Source of the DNA: Acidobacteriota bacterium
GTDB taxonomy: Bacteria; Acidobacteriota; Thermoanaerobaculia; Multivoradales; J023
Assembly: GCA_029263395.1 (NCBI GenBank)
Contig: JAJCXO010000152.1
Location: 1 to 60,374 of the forward strand
Direction of reading: 5' to 3'
DNA length: 60,374 bases
This document shows, piece by piece, positions 35,301 to 40,858 of the stretch. How positions within the stretch are numbered: the stretch's first letter is position 1; every line of letters starts with the position of its first letter. Both the position numbers and the translations under genes were made by a program. Below the pieces are notes generated by a model. It ran no database searches and was not told the DNA's origin. It worked only from the letters and a program-made list of their open reading frames with translations.

Positions 35301-37458
35301 TTGCTGTCAGCGGCAGATCCAGGAAGTCGGACGGATGGAGAGTCAACTCGATATCGTCCGCGCTTGTCACCTCATCGGCGGCTTCTAGGTACAGGGCGTG
35401 AACACGCTCAAAGACTAGCTGCCGGTGGTCGCAGAAGTGTGTCGCGAGGACAAATTCAGTGCTGTCTTCCGGCAGCGCGTCGGCGATCAGGTTACCCTCG
35501 AGGTCGAGGGTGCCACGCTGCACGAGGTGGGCGTGAATACGCTCTGCAACGGGCTCGCCGAGGCCACGGCCGAGCAGATCGTCAACGGAGATGCGGTCGA
35601 GGCGACCAATGGCGTCGTGGGCGGCTTGCTGGGCTCGTTCGGCGTCAAAAGTCAAAAGAACGGGGTGTCCGGGCCAGGTGAGGCCGGCGCCGGGCTCGGT
35701 GACGGTTTCGAAGACCACCCGGGCGGCACGCTCGCCGCCGCCATCGGAGACTAGCTCCCCGGGGCGCAACGTCACCTCCTGGAAACCTTCGTTGAGGCCT
35801 TCGAGGAACGCGATCTCACGCAGCTCGCGTGCTTCATGGGCGGCGCGTTGGGAGTCGTCGGCGTCGTCGGCGAGGTCCTCATCAGCCTCTCCCAGAGTGA
35901 TCTGCTTCAGGGTCTCGGCCGGCATGTCCTCAGCGTTGATCCACTGGCCGAGCGCAACCAGCAGCTGGACGAGGTAAAAGCGGTCGGTCGGGTTGCCGGT
36001 TTCGAGCATCGCATAGGCGTCGAGGGTCTCGGTCTGCTCGTGAACCAGCACCCCGAAGGTGTTGGCCAATCGAATGGTCGGGTCCGACTCCAGGATGTCG
36101 AGTACATCGAGCACGTCGCTGACGGTGAGGTCGAGCATCAACGTCAGCCGGCTGACGCGCTGCAACAGCGACAGCGCCTCGATGCCGAAGGCGCCGGTGA
36201 GGACTGTAGCGGTCCCACGAGCCGCGGCGTGCTCTTGGTAGCGCGTGACAATCTCGGTCAGGTCCCCCGCCGACAGGTCCAGCGCCTTTTGGAGGCGCAA
36301 GCGGTGGGCCTTGTGCTCCGGATCGAGCACGTTTTCAGGCAGATCGAGGAGTTCGTAAGCCACGTAAGACGCCGGCAGAAAAGGCGAGCCGGAAGGTAGA
36401 TAGGTCCGCTCGAGGGCCGCGTGTCGACCATTGAGGATCCGGTTGAACGGATCGGCGGCCTCATCGTCGTCGCCGATACCGAGAGTGTCGAGATCGGAAA
36501 ACAAGCTGCAGACCAAACCGAAATCGACGTCGAAGGCCTCGACGACGTCGACCAGGACGGCGATACGGCGGATTGCCGTAGGGTCGAGCTGGCGGTTGCA
36601 GCAGGTCCGCAGGGCACGGTCGAGGTTGGTCAGGCTGACACCGGTCCATCGCGACAGCCGCACCAGGCGGTTGACGTTGCTGAACCAGCTCACCGGGAGG
36701 TCCGCCGAGGCGTCGTCACCCCACTGGATGCGCTCTTCGGCGTCGTCGAGGCGGGCCGGACCGTTGTGCTCGTTGACAAAAAGCGTCGCAGCGGCGGTGA
36801 TCTCCGCGTTTCCATCAGCATCTATGGCGGTGATACTGAGCTGCTGGAACAGCAGCTCGCGCACCTCGGCGGCGCCCAGGCCGGTGGCCTTCATGAACGT
36901 CGGGACGTCGCGCAGCGTCTGTAAATCGCCGTCTGGCGCCAGACCGTAGCTCGCCTTGACGCCGGTCTCATCCTGCGAAGTGATGACCGCTTGGTAGGCG
37001 CCTTCGGAAAGGCCGAGGCGCTCCCTCGCGGTGATGTCCGCATCCACTCCGCGGGCGAAGAGGTGCTGCAAGGTCCGAGGGGTGATCTTTAGGAATGACA
37101 GGAACTTCCGCACTCGTTCGTGCTGAAGGTCGAACGGCATTTCGAAGGGGTACACCGCGTTGAGCAGCCGCTCGTAGGCGTCACCGCTGCCCGCGCTGGC
37201 CCGGTCTTCCAGAATTTCGTTGACGACCGTCATATGCGGCAGAGGTGTGAAGGTGTTCTCACCGTTGAGCAAGATGTCCTGGACGCCGGGGCGGCGGTCG
37301 ATCAAGAAGTCTGGATTTCTGAACCGATCCTCCATCAGCTGGAGCAGGTCAGCTAGATAGGCGGCTGGTGAGTAGACCGAGCGGCCGGCGTCGCCACTCT
37401 TGAAGTCTAGCGATCCGAACAGCTCCTGGTAGCTCGGGATGTCCTTGTTGACAGCCAT
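23350..37458 (-). CDS. Giant TcA-like insecticidal toxin subunit with hemopexin-like repeats
   Basis: At 4702 residues this is nearly twice the usual TcA length of about 2500. The N-terminus shows the VRP1/TcA signature SVYSPAAYLADLLQL (residues 28-42) and a long helical shell-like region to about 1190. A first block of about 23 hemopexin-like repeats fills about 1190-2445 (pattern DAAFxxxDGxxYLFxGDQYVRY, then DxGYPR). Then come an ABC-toxin helical region, a neuraminidase-like segment near 2750-2985 (WQPWLSVGVEID, FGRVFVFWAEVE) and a second block of about 11 repeats at about 3025-3605. A TcA core motif (SANGIYYWEIFFHAPFL) lies near 3695, a Gly/Ala-rich membrane-hairpin-like stretch near 4170-4250, a coiled coil near 4265-4300, and the TcB-binding-type C-terminus. 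TcA pentamers bind cells and inject an effector held by TcB-TcC; neither partner is visible here. No signal peptide. Confidence 0.85.
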   Translation of the reverse strand: MAVNKDIPSYQELFGSLDFKSGDAGRSVYSPAAYLADLLQLMEDRFRNPDFLIDRRPGVQDILLNGENTFTPLPHMTVVNEILEDRASAGSGDAYERLLNAVYPFEMPFDLQHERVRKFLSFLKITPRTLQHLFARGVDADITARERLGLSEGAYQAVITSQDETGVKASYGLAPDGDLQTLRDVPTFMKATGLGAAEVRELLFQQLSITAIDADGNAEITAAATLFVNEHNGPARLDDAEERIQWGDDASADLPVSWFSNVNRLVRLSRWTGVSLTNLDRALRTCCNRQLDPTAIRRIAVLVDVVEAFDVDFGLVCSLFSDLDTLGIGDDDEAADPFNRILNGRHAALERTYLPSGSPFLPASYVAYELLDLPENVLDPEHKAHRLRLQKALDLSAGDLTEIVTRYQEHAAARGTATVLTGAFGIEALSLLQRVSRLTLMLDLTVSDVLDVLDILESDPTIRLANTFGVLVHEQTETLDAYAMLETGNPTDRFYLVQLLVALGQWINAEDMPAETLKQITLGEADEDLADDADDSQRAAHEARELREIAFLEGLNEGFQEVTLRPGELVSDGGGERAARVVFETVTEPGAGLTWPGHPVLLTFDAERAQQAAHDAIGRLDRISVDDLLGRGLGEPVAERIHAHLVQRGTLDLEGNLIADALPEDSTEFVLATHFCDHRQLVFERVHALYLEAADEVTSADDIELTLHPSDFLDLPLTATAVEELYDNLIFIGVIDSQGTVPDPALFRDPANAARLEVDSGLQLHAEAVHAHLATQLENFDTHPLTVDIGTWAELPLPPDEVKGLLENLEFNGYLDDQGAVQGKTELLALEVDAFDLAIRFYPHRHTILATLQDAVQRFRSGYLTFRIESFAEVADRIAAAEAYAALAEHLVDGRLEAASAARVLADDNILELGGYLGAAGARVVTAAVREILLDAQQYRLTPTALAALEINAEEAAELLDILAESGALNADGRLTLDHVATYSNVNHALVFTIEAFEDFNKEIFFLIHDVAGRLTARRDEITRQLKDLAARQRELVVSTLAEDLELEVDVTTVLFDQVYRLTSQAVGELMAPVLDNIDPLGHITARPEHHSFRLARRRMAQLAALARHLGLDARETAVVFGDQHLVDKFPEQLTLPDGLTHFDALLAGLDNQILLFHGQLVWTYDAQTSELLEEPAQPRPLSELAPELADVASVDAAFVDGDGAGWILAGSTYLKRQPGSERWGPTERLWGEVNSRFDNLERLDAAFVTRDGRTYLLAGDQYVRYQDTYDLIDEGYPRTARPDWRLELGDLPVAEPFEGGVDAAFETSGSTTFLFKGDVFTSSEAPSELLTIGQRLGRVDNPFVDMKRPDAVVSYLGWCWLFLNDDVLVYRDSLESDPVYAAEGNPKPLREAIPGLPDSFCGGLDAGFTGWDERVYLFTDREFVIQTQTQEWVWGQTVSRWGRVRNQLAESGVVDAAFTGLDGKVYLFSGDQYVRYSGVNFRRVDEGYPRSVAPDWGGLSRVDAAFVLDGKTYLFGTNAQGVGEYLRFSTRDYSTADEGYPLPTDDNWWNLPAALVEAGFASPDAVFVGVDGSSYLFAGHRYIRYDRNRRWWSEPSEISQGWDSLPFSAITAGFTGKDGRTYLFSVVPVGTSLALSSLGDMPAPGEGIFVRYSDPDYNKLDDTYPRAVRGSWGRVRNNLQRTGRVDAALTLRSMVEEDVDGETQEVEALHMYLFSGDQFYRYTGAATDQYVDEGYPLQLRTSLHLEPRFTELEPGSVTRLDAVFADRRNLYLFQDDSILVLLSEAYRSYDLQTDAAGIRAACLEDGALYFEDTSGWHHLSYPELRNRSVTPGRPRALRRAAEEFQNGLSAILYGTDRNTYLFKDNQCFDTVLQRSYPTAEAWGRVRNTLVEQNRVDAALTGQDGKVYLFSGEQFVVYTIDEEDATRAISEHIDDLPKGIAEHWGGLNNVRHAYVLGGKTYLVEAPDEDGTLRYVTYSGNNYTEADGTPQQAGFEFWQVPTEIVAEGFDRVDAVLVEEPNLFLFRGRNFIQHDVERDIWTPPRPVEQVWRKLPNVHPHFEDIHTAFTAPDGTTWFFSHETYALYQDGAFSADPPRRIDERWGIVDNRIALTGRVDAAVVVGEATFLFSGDQYVRYSGSDYRTVDAGYPRAVAGRLREEPAFAALPESFETVLEPFADDDAAGITAAFVDTGSIYLIVGDVLHAASSELTRRRPLSSLGHIRNELARRGRIDAAFVGPSGAAYLLSGDQYARYEDMSQEYVDPGYPRAIGDLLTEVLPGVTGVSLPDDFQHNLDAAFPGTDGSFYAFKDEDYLRVTADGGVATLERQPIRPTWGRAATPFAPPSEDQNTVLDAAFVGPDRALYIFKGPWFARYGDPAAKHVDPGYPLSIRDNWGDLPVEFEEGIHGGFVLDRRTYLTRDDLYVRFEDPTYRRMDAIYAQTFTRRWGKWNAIHLADILLVQRYRSLARKSQSGEGSLTNFLHDENRVPYELLSEVFGFDINDVQWLKRHDGFLQRVVSESPEAAFQIELVLRIYDILSVTTRMGSYPQEVYEQVWRPLYGDGGGATTGVADTLYRFLGNRNTGEDWQILQRQVDDEVATLRRDALVAYVVAHDDRVGNVRELNERLLIDVMMESCAETSRVKEAAAAVQLYFHRYLVNLEILDPEGTADGVARNQIREQWQWMKNYRVWEANRKVFLYPENFIRPELRDTKTPAFQTLEDELLQGEITDISAQRVYKTYLDEYTEVSRLAISGGYVYDDPESRHDKELVLFGHTRTDPRTHYYRTAAFSQGQTQSVVWQPWLSVGVEIDANKVDPVFAFGRVFVFWAEVETQVVESDSTVIKTEDVDGGQRVSNDAGFEYHIRIRFSFYNLNQEWTQPQLLRAEIKETSFITGVQLHVENAARIEANNHENILVGCTYAVRIAPGTPDVAQSCFFSLSDDFVTRSADSPPIAAPPDELINRLFSAAEAAEIRARGNVITLNTTQQSSEGPWFSFDHKGGSFLCKPSEPSLGPDNILQPLAEHNGEFPEWSRIDAAVEVPGTGPETGSVFFDNHDVNGEGGQYAVRQQVDGPFEIATTSLRWGHVFNLVARDSAVDAALFRNNILYLFRGSQYLEYSADSSLNWADRDGVKSLDGNNDGFPQQGPIQAAVEGRFGSTYFFLGDGTFVQGGEPGNPMAINRHWGRAPNTFTNPDNAKPVTGGFVHGEHTYLIGGQVVRYTGAAYDLCDEDYPKRRTLFEVLDDLGCTNNDDAFKPVGVTAAYKENGVIALFGNDGKLYRFQDSLVADPVPGPEPWANLAFDDVVVAFVGERLEVEGGEPEELGRRIHAAFIGRDGRVYLFSDQEYRTFPAAGLTVQTLVALIRVWDGKAVADHWGIESNVFTRANHVDAACRIGPNTFLFSGASYIRYSDDNYHNMDQGYPQPLAGNPDGLPEWTHVDAAFSTGRQTVFFRDQVFAWLDNVATTQPVYPRWGRVMTNVVERGVDAAWTHDSRLYLISGNQLLRYSLGAAGAGRLCDRGYPKTYRQYGTFLWWRGKTVSAAFTLQDRVYLFAGNVYARLDEGQEPGQELTYQPIRGNWGNLHPEFMSGIDAALVTRDPNRLVLFKDGEYIRYVLDDPQEAQPYELETAQFDLIRLTTSTASQLNQRLFGGGLDRLLSLETQEIDETPTFSSAVGANAPTTIRVTDQIPNPPISSHLDFHSANGIYYWEIFFHAPFLIAQALNTEQKFDEAKSWYEHIFDPTEKAEYWKFLPFLTIDLMGLVASSEDKLAQLASLVANDDSVRPLVAAIVERFNELNTLLTPLQDVFLGLRSLSPDEVEAQLVALPPIIEGSAGEPGLQPQLEALPDTVDGLTGEQEAELRELKRRLLELIAIVLRLPGTYRAQFNSEAQLAAYLDDPFDPHAIAALREIAYRKAVVMRYVDNLLDWGDMLFGQYTLESIQEARMLYMLGYDLLGRRPEGLGTLALADDTSYQELENIDQDYEFLLYLENTLDPPSTPPVSAPLPHDAMVDSAYFYIPENEQFLDYWDRVEDRLYKIRNCLNIFGVEQPLPLFQPPIDPAALVLAASGGGGAAAALASLGAATPHYRFSFLIAKAQGLVQRLSQLGNELLAALEKKDGEELSQLQAEQEAEIMTLMVGVREAQLDEAAATRDSLIEARKQAEQRLQRYDDWIESGFSGWEIAQMSVMGGAVIAHAVSAIARAVAAVGGAAPDALVGPFIAGVKIGGSNASNVATSVAEVAEAVGEGLSVGGEILGIVGQHERMKDEWTLQSDLATIDIQQIEAQIVGAEAQIRAVEQEIAVAEKEVEHKRALSTFYTSKFTNQQLYQWLAGQLSGVYFQTYRLAHDMAKSAERAFQFERGFPESETSFVQGHYWNSQRKGLTAGDRLALDLDRMEQAFVETDQRRLEIGRDISLLDLDPLAFLQLKARGVCEFHLTEALYDFDFPGHYQRQLKTIAITFDVPEGVFVNATLTQLSDRTVMKPDPKAVKYLLGPKDEPPTTIRSNWKARQQVALSRHDEFELNNGLFELRFDSERYLPFEGTGAVSSWRLELNGSPNAFDVSDLLEVTLNVKYTASQGGSAFAEAVRGMLKPYTAWRFFDMNFDFGETWKNFLAGDSDELVLRFTQNLFPNLASSKIASIYSTFDTVGDDTVKVLLNGQEDLALRDGGSLDTTGLRVSAKGSDLLFKVVGDKSNLRNLQMVMSYKANVG
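26640..28385 (-). repeat. Second block of hemopexin-like repeats in the Tc-like protein
   Basis: About eleven units of roughly 45-60 residues are recognisable by patterns such as VDAALFRNNILYLFRGSQYLEY, shortened or diverged in others, each usually ending near WG or W. They sit between the neuraminidase-like segment and the TcA pore-forming core. The units are strongly diverged in DNA sequence, so this is an old expansion rather than a recent tandem duplication. Confidence 0.75.
30118..33880 (-). repeat. First block of hemopexin-like repeats in the Tc-like protein
   Basis: About 23 units follow the pattern V/I-D-A-A-F, a short loop, YLFSGDQYVRY, then D-E-G-Y-P-R and a tryptophan. Hemopexin units normally form four-bladed propellers that bind haem, glycans or protein surfaces, so 23 units could give five or six such propellers. 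Binding partners are not predictable from sequence. Confidence 0.8.
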
Positions 37459-37464
37459 GTTGTC

Positions 37465-37965
37465 CTACCCCCTGGTGAGGCGGTTGATTTGGCGAGCGTG
37501 CGGCTCGTGGCTCTGGCGGAAGCGGAGGTATCTCAGGAGCAGCGCGCTGCGGGTGACAAGAGCGCACTGGTAGACGCGATCGACAGCCTTGCGGTCGCCA
37601 TCGAAGAGATCCGCGAAGGCTTCGAGGAAACGTGGCCTGGGTATCGCCGTCACATGCCTTGCCGAGCCGATGCCACGCCCCATGAGCCCTAGGACAACGG
37701 TGCGATCGGCGCCCTCTACCAGCCGCATCACCCGCTGGTAGGTCTGAAGTTGGGAGAGCACCTCGTTGCGGCGCTTCTTGATTCCCTTCCAATTCAGCGA
37801 CGATACGACCGCATCGTCGAACAAGTTGATGCAGCTCAGATCGATGCCCGGATTGGCGTCCAGGAAGGTGGCAAGCTTGGCGAGCGAACGGTTAGCCTTG
37901 CCGCGCCTGGCCAAAACACGGAGGGTTTTGCCAAGGCTGGCTTGGGCGGGTGATTTCGACAACAC
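37465..37965 (-). CDS. Small helical protein resembling the detached N-terminus of a Tc-like toxin
   Basis: I start this gene at the GTG at 37965-37963 because AAGGGGG lies about six bases upstream, giving 166 residues; the frame is open to an ATG at 38070. The sequence contains LATFLDANPGIDLSCINLFDD, then VLSQLQTYQRVMRLV and GLMGRGIGSARHVTAI. It resembles, as I recall them, the first 150-200 residues of many Tc-like neuraminidase-domain proteins (FLxxNPxFDL, LxxLQRVFRL, GLxSAxxI). In those proteins the VRP1/SPAAYL region follows within the same chain. Here the giant gene begins six bases after this stop, so the two look like one ancestral gene split in two, or two co-assembling parts. The C-terminus is basic and has no signal peptide. 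Confidence 0.6.
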   Translation of the reverse strand: MLSKSPAQASLGKTLRVLARRGKANRSLAKLATFLDANPGIDLSCINLFDDAVVSSLNWKGIKKRRNEVLSQLQTYQRVMRLVEGADRTVVLGLMGRGIGSARHVTAIPRPRFLEAFADLFDGDRKAVDRVYQCALVTRSALLLRYLRFRQSHEPHARQINRLTRG

Positions 37966-38187
37966 GGACCCCCTTCCCGAATTTGTGTGGTTCGAGAGGG
38001 TATCCAGCGCAGCCGACCCGGGCCCCTCGGGAACCTGGACAGAACAGATTATCTGGACACAGTATGGCACGTGATCTCGTGTGTCGTCCAGCAGAGGTCG
38101 ACGGAGGCGACTTCAGCGGGCCCGATCAGGCGGCCATCAGGAGGGCTGAGGTGCCAGCAACTTCGAAAGAAGGCGGACTCCAGCTGG
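37966..38187. other. Gap between the Tc-like pair and the ADOP permease
   Basis: This 222-bp gap should hold the promoter of the Tc-like gene pair, but I cannot assign boxes. A diverged REP-like AGGTGCCAGCAACTTCG lies at about 38149-38165, immediately after the permease gene's 3' end, which suggests the repeat family spreads beyond the left accessory region. Confidence 0.4.
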
Positions 38188-40617
38188 CTACTCGGCTCGC
38201 AAGACTGCCATCGGATCGGTTGATCCAGCGCGCCGTGCCGGCAGGTAGCAGGCCACGAAAGCGGCAGCAAAAATCAGACTGACCGCCACTAACACGGAAG
38301 CTGCGTCGGCGGTTGTCACCCCGAACACCAGGCTCGCCATGACGTTGCGCAACAGCCACGCTCCCAGCAGGCCTGCACCCACACCCAATCCCACTAAACC
38401 CAAACCTTGCCCGACCAGCAAGCCGACGATATCTATCCGCCGCGCCCCCAACGCTACTCGGATACCCATCTCTCGACGCCGCGCTCCGACGACTTGAGAC
38501 ATCACGCCGTAGGTCCCGATCATCGCGAGCACAAACGACAGTCCGGCGAAGAACGACAACAACAACATCACGAACCGGCGACGCGCCAGAGCGCTGCCCA
38601 GAAAACTCTCCAACGATCCGATACGCGATAGTGGAAGATTGCGATCGAGCTCCCAGATTGCCGCCTTCACCGCACTCTCGGTAGCTGCCAATTCGCCGTC
38701 CACTCGCAACAACACATTCATACTGCGGTAGGCCAGTTGATTCTGGGGAAAATATATCGCGGGCTCTGGCGCAGCCTCGAGCGAGGTGTTCTTAACGTTC
38801 TCGACAACTCCCACAATCTCCACCGCAAGGGACGGTGTCAGGACTCTCCCCAAAGCACCAAAATGGCGTACCTGGCCCTCAATGACTTCACCCAACGGAT
38901 CTTCGTCGGGCCAATATCGTTCGGCGGCAGCTCGGTTGAGGATCACGACTCCCGGACGATTCGGTCCGTCATACGGATCGAATTCCCGTCCGTTGAGGAG
39001 CGGTATCCTCAGCAGCTCAAAATAGCCTGGACCAACAACATGGTACTGGGCTTCTGGTTGATCCCGATCATCCAAGCCCTCCGCCTCATCGATTTTGAAG
39101 TCGACTCGAAAGCCAGCTTCGAGAGGCAAAAATGCGGCCAAGGAAGTTGCCGTTACACCGGGTACCGACGGTAAACGCTCCCCAAGTTGCTGGTAAAAAG
39201 TGGTCACGTCCGTCCATTCCCCATAGGTCGATCGCGGAAGCTGGAGATTGAGCGACAGGATGTTCGCAGGGTCGAAGCCAGGTTTCTCAGTCAGAACACG
39301 GTAAAAACTGCGCACCAACAAACTTGCTCCAAACAGCAGGATCAGGGCGAGGGCGACTTCTCCAGCAATCAACAGACGCCTCCCCCGCAGATTGACCGAG
39401 CTACTCTTCCCCCCGTCATTGAGCCAGCGGACGAAGTCATTTCGCGTCAGACTCAATCCAGGCAAGATGCTCGAAGCCAGGCCCAAGACCACCGCGATCG
39501 TGACCGTCGTCACCAACATCCGAAGGTCGATCGCGACATTGTCCAGTTGCGGCAGATCGGTTGGCGCTAGCTGTAACAACGCTTGCGTACCGCCGCTGGC
39601 GACCAGCAACGCTCCGATGCCACCGGCGCCCCCCAATACCAGCCCTTCGATCAGAAACTGCCCGAGCAACCGTCGCCGACCGGCACCCAAGGATCGACGA
39701 ACCGCAACTTCACGAGCCCGGGACGCGGCTTGAACCAACAGCAAGTTGGCGACGTTGGCACCGGCAATCAACAACACGAAACCAACGGCGATCAACAACA
39801 CCCACAGCGCCTGCATCACCTCACCCACCAGATCGTCCCGTAATAACTGAACCCGCCCTCCCCAACCGGCATTGGTGGTCGGGTACTCCTGGGCGAAGCC
39901 CTCGGTCAGGATATCGATCTCGGCTTGCGCTTGAGCGGCCGTGATCCCTTCAGCCAACCTTCCGAGCACGCCGAAAATACGGGTCCCACGGCTGTGCCGA
40001 GCAGGATCCCATCCGAGAGGCAGCCAAATCTCAGTGTCTCCAGGAAAGCTGAAGCCGTCAGGCATCACACCTATCAGCCGATGGTCGACCCCGTCCAAGG
40101 TGACAGGGCGGCCGAGCGCGTTGGGGTCACCGCCATACCGTTTATTCCACAACTGATAGCTGATGACCGCCACCGGCGCTCGACCGCGCTCATCTTCTCC
40201 CGCCTCGAAGCCTCGTCCCAGGATGGGATGGACACCGATGATCTCGAAGAAATTGTCCGTAGTGTTGATCGACGCGGCGCGATGGGGATCACCATCCCCC
40301 GATGTGAGATTGAAGTTCGGATACCACCAACCCGCGGCGTCGACCAGGCTTGTAGTCTGCCTTCGAAGATCGTCGAACGCAACCGGCGACACCGGACTCT
40401 CGGCGATCCCTTTGCCTGGATTGGTCTCTTTGATCCGCACCAGTCGGTCTGGTTCACCATACGGCAACGGTGTCAACAAGACCGCGTCGAACACACCATA
40501 AACCGCACCGGTCGCACCTACACCAAGAGCCAACGCGACCAACGCGGCGATCGTAAACGAGGGTCGACGGACCAACAGGCGTATTGCGAAGCGCAGATCT
40601 CTCAGTACCGATTCCAT
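38188..40617 (-). CDS. MacB/FtsX-type permease of the acidobacterial ADOP family
   Basis: This 809-residue membrane protein begins with the amphipathic ESVLRDLRFAIRLLVRRPSF stretch typical of acidobacterial duplicated orphan permeases. It has a first transmembrane helix (about residues 20-45), a MacB-like periplasmic core, an FtsX helix cluster near 280-400, a second periplasmic core, and three C-terminal helices. It ends in PMAVLRAE, the usual tail of the family. Relatives couple ABC ATPases to movements of extracytoplasmic domains, but ADOP genes usually stand alone without an ATPase, as here. Specific function is unknown. The gene diverges from the hydroxylase gene at 40859. Its presence is the strongest single hint that the organism is an acidobacterium. 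Confidence 0.85.
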   Translation of the reverse strand: MESVLRDLRFAIRLLVRRPSFTIAALVALALGVGATGAVYGVFDAVLLTPLPYGEPDRLVRIKETNPGKGIAESPVSPVAFDDLRRQTTSLVDAAGWWYPNFNLTSGDGDPHRAASINTTDNFFEIIGVHPILGRGFEAGEDERGRAPVAVISYQLWNKRYGGDPNALGRPVTLDGVDHRLIGVMPDGFSFPGDTEIWLPLGWDPARHSRGTRIFGVLGRLAEGITAAQAQAEIDILTEGFAQEYPTTNAGWGGRVQLLRDDLVGEVMQALWVLLIAVGFVLLIAGANVANLLLVQAASRAREVAVRRSLGAGRRRLLGQFLIEGLVLGGAGGIGALLVASGGTQALLQLAPTDLPQLDNVAIDLRMLVTTVTIAVVLGLASSILPGLSLTRNDFVRWLNDGGKSSSVNLRGRRLLIAGEVALALILLFGASLLVRSFYRVLTEKPGFDPANILSLNLQLPRSTYGEWTDVTTFYQQLGERLPSVPGVTATSLAAFLPLEAGFRVDFKIDEAEGLDDRDQPEAQYHVVGPGYFELLRIPLLNGREFDPYDGPNRPGVVILNRAAAERYWPDEDPLGEVIEGQVRHFGALGRVLTPSLAVEIVGVVENVKNTSLEAAPEPAIYFPQNQLAYRSMNVLLRVDGELAATESAVKAAIWELDRNLPLSRIGSLESFLGSALARRRFVMLLLSFFAGLSFVLAMIGTYGVMSQVVGARRREMGIRVALGARRIDIVGLLVGQGLGLVGLGVGAGLLGAWLLRNVMASLVFGVTTADAASVLVAVSLIFAAAFVACYLPARRAGSTDPMAVLRAE

Positions 40618-40858
40618 GACCTTGTTCTCTGGTGGAGAATTCTTGCTTTCGATAACGGTTCCTGCAAGGATAGCCCAAGTCGAATACCAGTCAGAATTGG
40701 ACTACATAGACGCCGCTCGAAGTCGCTTGGTATTGCCCGCCAGTCGACACGGGAGACATGCGGTCGTTTCTGCATGCTTTATGGTTTGTGTTGCGCCGCC
40801 TCCCTTGTATTGTGATGGGAGTGAACTCATGAACCACCGCCCCTCCAGGAGTTGAACC
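40618..40858. promoter_or_regulatory. Divergent intergenic region before the lipopeptide cluster
   Basis: This 241-bp divergent gap must contain promoters for both the permease (minus) and the hydroxylase operon (plus). A weak plus-strand candidate is TTGTGT at 40786-40791 and TATTGT at 40808-40813, spaced by 16 bases and about 45 bp before the TTG start. The match to consensus is poor, so only the location of regulatory sequence is supported. Confidence 0.3.

Noticed and set aside
23749..36924. Long plus-strand open frames of up to 424 codons (27826-29100)
   Set aside because: They lie opposite the giant Tc-like gene and arise from its high-GC codon bias; composition is valine- and arginine-rich with no domain.
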